Of a DNA stretch of 64,000 bases, positions 60,818 to 64,000 are shown one piece after another. The first letter of the stretch is position 1; every line of letters begins with the position of its first letter. The stretch is from the NCBI GenBank assembly GCA_963710535.1, contig CAVQAW010000007.1:453321-517320 (forward strand). The letters are read 5' to 3'. Origin of the DNA: Pelagihabitans sp963710535 (GTDB taxonomy: Bacteria > Bacteroidota > Bacteroidia > Flavobacteriales > Flavobacteriaceae). A model generated the notes under the pieces. The model was not told where the DNA came from. It did no database searches and saw only the letters and a program-made list of their open reading frames with translations. A program made the position numbers and the translations under genes.

Positions 60818-63800
60818 CTAAAGCGATAAAGAAATTGTAAATGTTGTTCCCATTCCCTCCTGTGTTTCTACGTTTAGGGTGCCGCCATGGCCTTTGGTCA
60901 CGATATCATAACTCATGCTCAGCCCCAAGCCCGTTCCCTGCCCTGTGGGCTTGGTGGTAAAAAAGGGTTGGAATATCTTCTCTTGTACTTTTTGGGGGAT
61001 GCCGTTGCCGTTGTCCCTGACAGAGATTTCAACCTTCTCGCCGCCGGCCCTGCCCCCGACCCCTAAAGGGGGGGCCAGCCGTTTGGTGCTGATCCAAACC
61101 GTGGGTTCATAATCGGCAATCCCCGATTTCTTTTTTTCATTTACAACATAAAAGGCATTGGTGATCAGGTTCAGGATCACCCGGCCCATGTCCTGTGGCA
61201 CCACGTGGACGGTGCCGATCGTTGGGTCGAAATCGGTTTTCATGGTGGCATTGAAGCTCTTGTCCTTGGCCCGGAGCCCATGATAGGCCAGGCGCAGGTA
61301 TTCATCGGCCAAGGCATTGATGTCGGTAGGTTCCTTTTGCCCACTGCTGGCTCTACTGTGCTGCAGCATCCCTTTGACGATGGCATCTGCCCTTTTGCCA
61401 TGGAAGATGATTTTCTTTTCGTTCTCATCGATGTCATTGGCCAGGCTAGTGACTTCCTTGAGGTTGCCCTTTTCCAATTCCTGCTTCATTTCGGCGATCA
61501 GCTCCGAATTGACCTCCGAGAAGTTGTTCACGAAATTTAAGGGGTTCTGGATCTCGTGGGCGATGCCGGCGGTAAGTTCTCCGAGCGATGCCATTTTTTC
61601 GGACTGAACCAGCTGGGATTGGGTATTCTTCAATTCGGAATATGCTTTTTCTATTTCCCGTGCCTGGGCCAATTCTTTTTCACGGGATCGTTCCCGTTCT
61701 TTTTGTTTGATCCTTTCGCGCATAAAACGATCCACACCGATAAATCCAAATACAAATACGGTGGCGTACAGGCCATAGGCCCATGGGGTGGCCCACCAAG
61801 GCGGGTGAATGGTGATCGAAATGGTCTTGCCTTCTTCGTTCCAAATACCGTAAGCATTCGATGCCCTTACGGCAAACTTGTATTCGCCCGGATCCAGGTT
61901 GGTGTAGGATGCAAAGTTTCTGTTGTCGTAGATCCAATCTTCATCATAACCTATGAGTTTATGGGCATATTGGTTCTTTTCCGGATTGGCAAAATGCAGG
62001 GCCGCAAATTCGAAGCTCAAGTTGTTCTGGTTATAATTGAGGTCGATGTCCTCCACATTTAGCAAGCTCTCGGTCATAGGACTATCGTCTCCCATGTCGA
62101 GCACCGACTTGTTCGAAATCAATATGTTGGAGATGATCAAGGCGGGCGGGACATTGTTCGCGGACACATTGTTGAAAGTGGTTAGCCCGTGTTCTCCTCC
62201 AAAGTAGAAACGACCGTCGGTGGCACGTGTGGCCCCAAGCGAAATAAAGTTATCCCCGCCTAGGCCATCGGTTGAGTTGTAGTTGATGAAAGTCACTTTT
62301 CCCAAGGCCTCATTGGGCACCATTTGGGAGATTCCGTTTTGGGTGCCGATCCACATTTCCCCTAAATCGCCTTCAACGATCGCTTCGGTAAGGTTAGTCG
62401 GCAGCCCGTCCACTTCGGTGTAACGGGTAAATTTTTCAGTATTGGGATCGAGGATATCGAGGCCGGCACCGGTTGCCAACCAGATCATACCATTTTTGTC
62501 CTTCATCACGTCAAAGATAATATCACTGCTGGGCGAATTATCGTTGTTCAGATCGTAGTTATAATATTTTACCGTTTGGCTCACCGGATCTATTCTGTTG
62601 AGTCCATTGCCATTGGCACTGACCCAAATGTATTTTTCCGTGACTTCAATATCGGTGATATTGTTCCCGCTCATGACCAGCCCCTGTTGGTTTTCTGAAA
62701 TCATCTTCCGGAACGATTGCGACTGGTTATCATCCTTGGGTTGGATCATTACGATACCATATAAGGCAGTCTGGTCGGCAGGGTCTGCATTCCATTTGGC
62801 ATAGGCATGGCTGTCATCGGTCTTGTAATGCAGAGAATAGGATCCTTCTTGAAGCGCCACCGGGGCTATTATGATCCTGTTTTTGGCGGCCCCTCCGGCA
62901 TAGAAAGATTGCTCGTAGTCCCCGAAATGCCATACCGTATCGTTTTTGGCATTCTGTATCCAGCCAAAATCGGCCATACTGTTGGCATCCCCTTCACCGA
63001 CGGACATCACCCAATAGGTGCCCGCTGTTTTCACTTCGATCTTTTGCGTAAGGTACTGAAAGTCAGCAACCTTATCGATAAGGCCTATTTTTTGACCGGT
63101 TTGCGATAGCGCTTCGATTTCCTTGACCAGCGCTTCAGGGTATTGCCTGGTGCTTTTGCTCGCCAAACGTTGAAAATTGCCGGTTTTCGGATCAAAGATA
63201 TTGAGTCCGTTGTTGGTGCCGATCCACATACCTCCTTGACCATCCGGTTTGATGACTCGCACTTGGTCATTGGAAATGGAATTGGGGTTGTTGGATTGGT
63301 ATTTGTAGCGTGCCACTTCCCTAAAATTTTGATCCAATTTAATCAGACCATCGCCCCAACTTCCCAACCATAGGCTGCCATCGGCGTCTTCCGCAGATGC
63401 TTCTTACCGAACCGCCAAACCGATCATCGACCACTTTGAAAGTGACTTTTTCGAAGGTTTTTTTGTTCGGATCGAAAATATTGAGACCTTCGCCACGCGT
63501 TCCCACATAGACGGTGCCGGGCTTCACTTTTGAAGCCAAAATACCGTATACACCATTTTGGCTCAGACTCAAGGGATTGCTGTCGTTGTGGGTAAAAAAC
63601 GAAAAGGGTTTATTGACGGGATCATATTTCAGCAGGCCCGACTTCCAGACTTCCAAACCAAAAAATGCCGCTTTTGTCGACTATAAAATCGGTGATGGTG
63701 ATGTTCCAACCGTAGCCGAGCATTTTTAGTTTGTCGGCTATGGTGATTTCTTCATAGCGATCGGAAATACCATCGAATTTCAACATGCCTCGAAAATTGT

Positions 63801-64000
63801 TGCCGACCCAAACGTTCCCGTCCGGAATCCGGTAAGATCCGGTTCAAGTTGTTCCAAAGTTCGGTACGGGACTCACGGTATTCCATGACGGTCTTCAGCG
63901 AAGCCTGCTCGGGGTCGTATTTATAAATGCCATTTCGGGTGGTGATCCATAAAATGTTGTCCGCATCCGAAAAAAGTGCGGTGATCGTATTTTCGGGTTC
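60818..64000 (-). pseudogene. Propeller/Y_Y_Y sensor histidine kinase, partial, three frameshifts
   Basis: A large sensor kinase that continues past the window edge, so its 5' end is not seen. From 63367 down one frame gives propeller repeats, an inserted domain of about 160 residues (62669-63148), more propeller, Y_Y_Y, a membrane helix, coiled linker, HisKA (GIAHEIQNPLNFV) and HATPase (NGNGIP, GTGLGLS). Upstream, the propeller continues only if the frame is changed three times, at about 63392 (to SICEDADGSLWLG), 63647 (to FGSLKSGLLKYDP) and 63822 (to DSDGNVWVGNN); each needs the loss of one G. There are no receiver domains. It is the sensor for the second module. Confidence 0.85.
61052..61076. 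repeat. G/C-rich repeat-like insert within the kinase domain
   Basis: The stretch GCCCCCGACCCCTAAAG... forms a G-rich/C-rich inverted repeat and codes for PPLGVGGRA between two well-conserved parts of the HATPase region (VWISTKRL and KVEISVRDNGNG). Related kinases usually have no residues here, in my recollection. It looks like an in-frame copy of a palindromic interspersed element. Confidence 0.4.

Noticed and set aside
1..64000. tRNA, rRNA, CRISPR arrays, prophage and insertion sequences
   Set aside because: No cloverleaf, ribosomal, regularly spaced repeat, integrase or transposase signature was seen on either strand on reading.

Overview
The window looks like chromosomal DNA of a marine-type member of the Flavobacteriia (Bacteroidota). 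The case rests on gene families: TonB-dependent receptors with an N-terminal carboxypeptidase-regulatory domain, propeller/Y_Y_Y two-component sensors, a LytTR response regulator, a PadR-PspC-DUF2807 envelope cluster, six DUF6090 proteins, and promoters of the Bacteroidota TTTG / TAnnTTTG type. No rRNA, tRNA, phage, transposase or CRISPR array was seen.

Layout. 0-4.2 kb: the end of a glucan phosphorylase gene, a PNPOx-fold flavoprotein and a frameshifted PEP synthase. 4.4-12.7 kb: a TonB receptor, then a tight operon of Tat-exported Gfo/Idh/MocA oxidoreductase, lipoprotein sulfatase (frameshifted), lipoprotein formylglycine-generating enzyme and galactokinase. This reads as a sulfated-galactan or sulfated-glycan utilisation module without SusD. 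12.8-17.4 kb: LytTR regulator, thioredoxin reductase, a lipocalin-like secreted protein, and an operon of dipeptide epimerase plus an AONS-like PLP enzyme. 17.5-21.7 kb: envelope-stress block (DUF2807, PspC, PadR, NTF2-like, DUF4870) with a clear palindromic operator over the last promoter. 21.8-30.5 kb: housekeeping and small membrane genes (DUF4442, TIGR00266, DUF2461 with frameshift, DUF6090, permease, NUDIX, MsrA, PBP4-type carboxypeptidase). 30.7-32.5 kb: peroxide block, oxyR and dps divergent. 32.5-38.7 kb: DUF2141, second TonB receptor, DoxX, CIA30, TIM-barrel isomerase, SDR epimerase.

38.9-46.6 kb is an accessory islet that is visibly richer in A/T over much of its length: a TolB-like propeller lipoprotein, three DUF6090 genes, an amidohydrolase, a DUF7010-like membrane protein, an SRPBCC protein and a DUF2254 protein. 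Several are separated by related spacers that start CAACnATGnCTATnA just after the stop codon.

46.7-64 kb is dominated by signalling. Two parallel modules each hold a propeller sensor kinase, a stand-alone receiver and a class III nucleotide cyclase (48.5-55.0 kb and 59.3-64.0 kb). Between them lie an S9 peptidase, a C-terminal remnant of a flavin monoamine oxidase, and a translationally coupled DUF6090 pair that may be co-transcribed with the second module.

A recurring oddity is single-base frameshifts: ppsA, the sulfatase, DUF2461, msrA (two that compensate) and three near the right end. Nearly all are +1 insertions, which points to consensus errors, though real decay cannot be excluded from the sequence alone. 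The strongest candidates for undescribed biology are the DUF6090 family with its coupled pairs, the cassette-like islet, and the sensor/receiver/cyclase modules.
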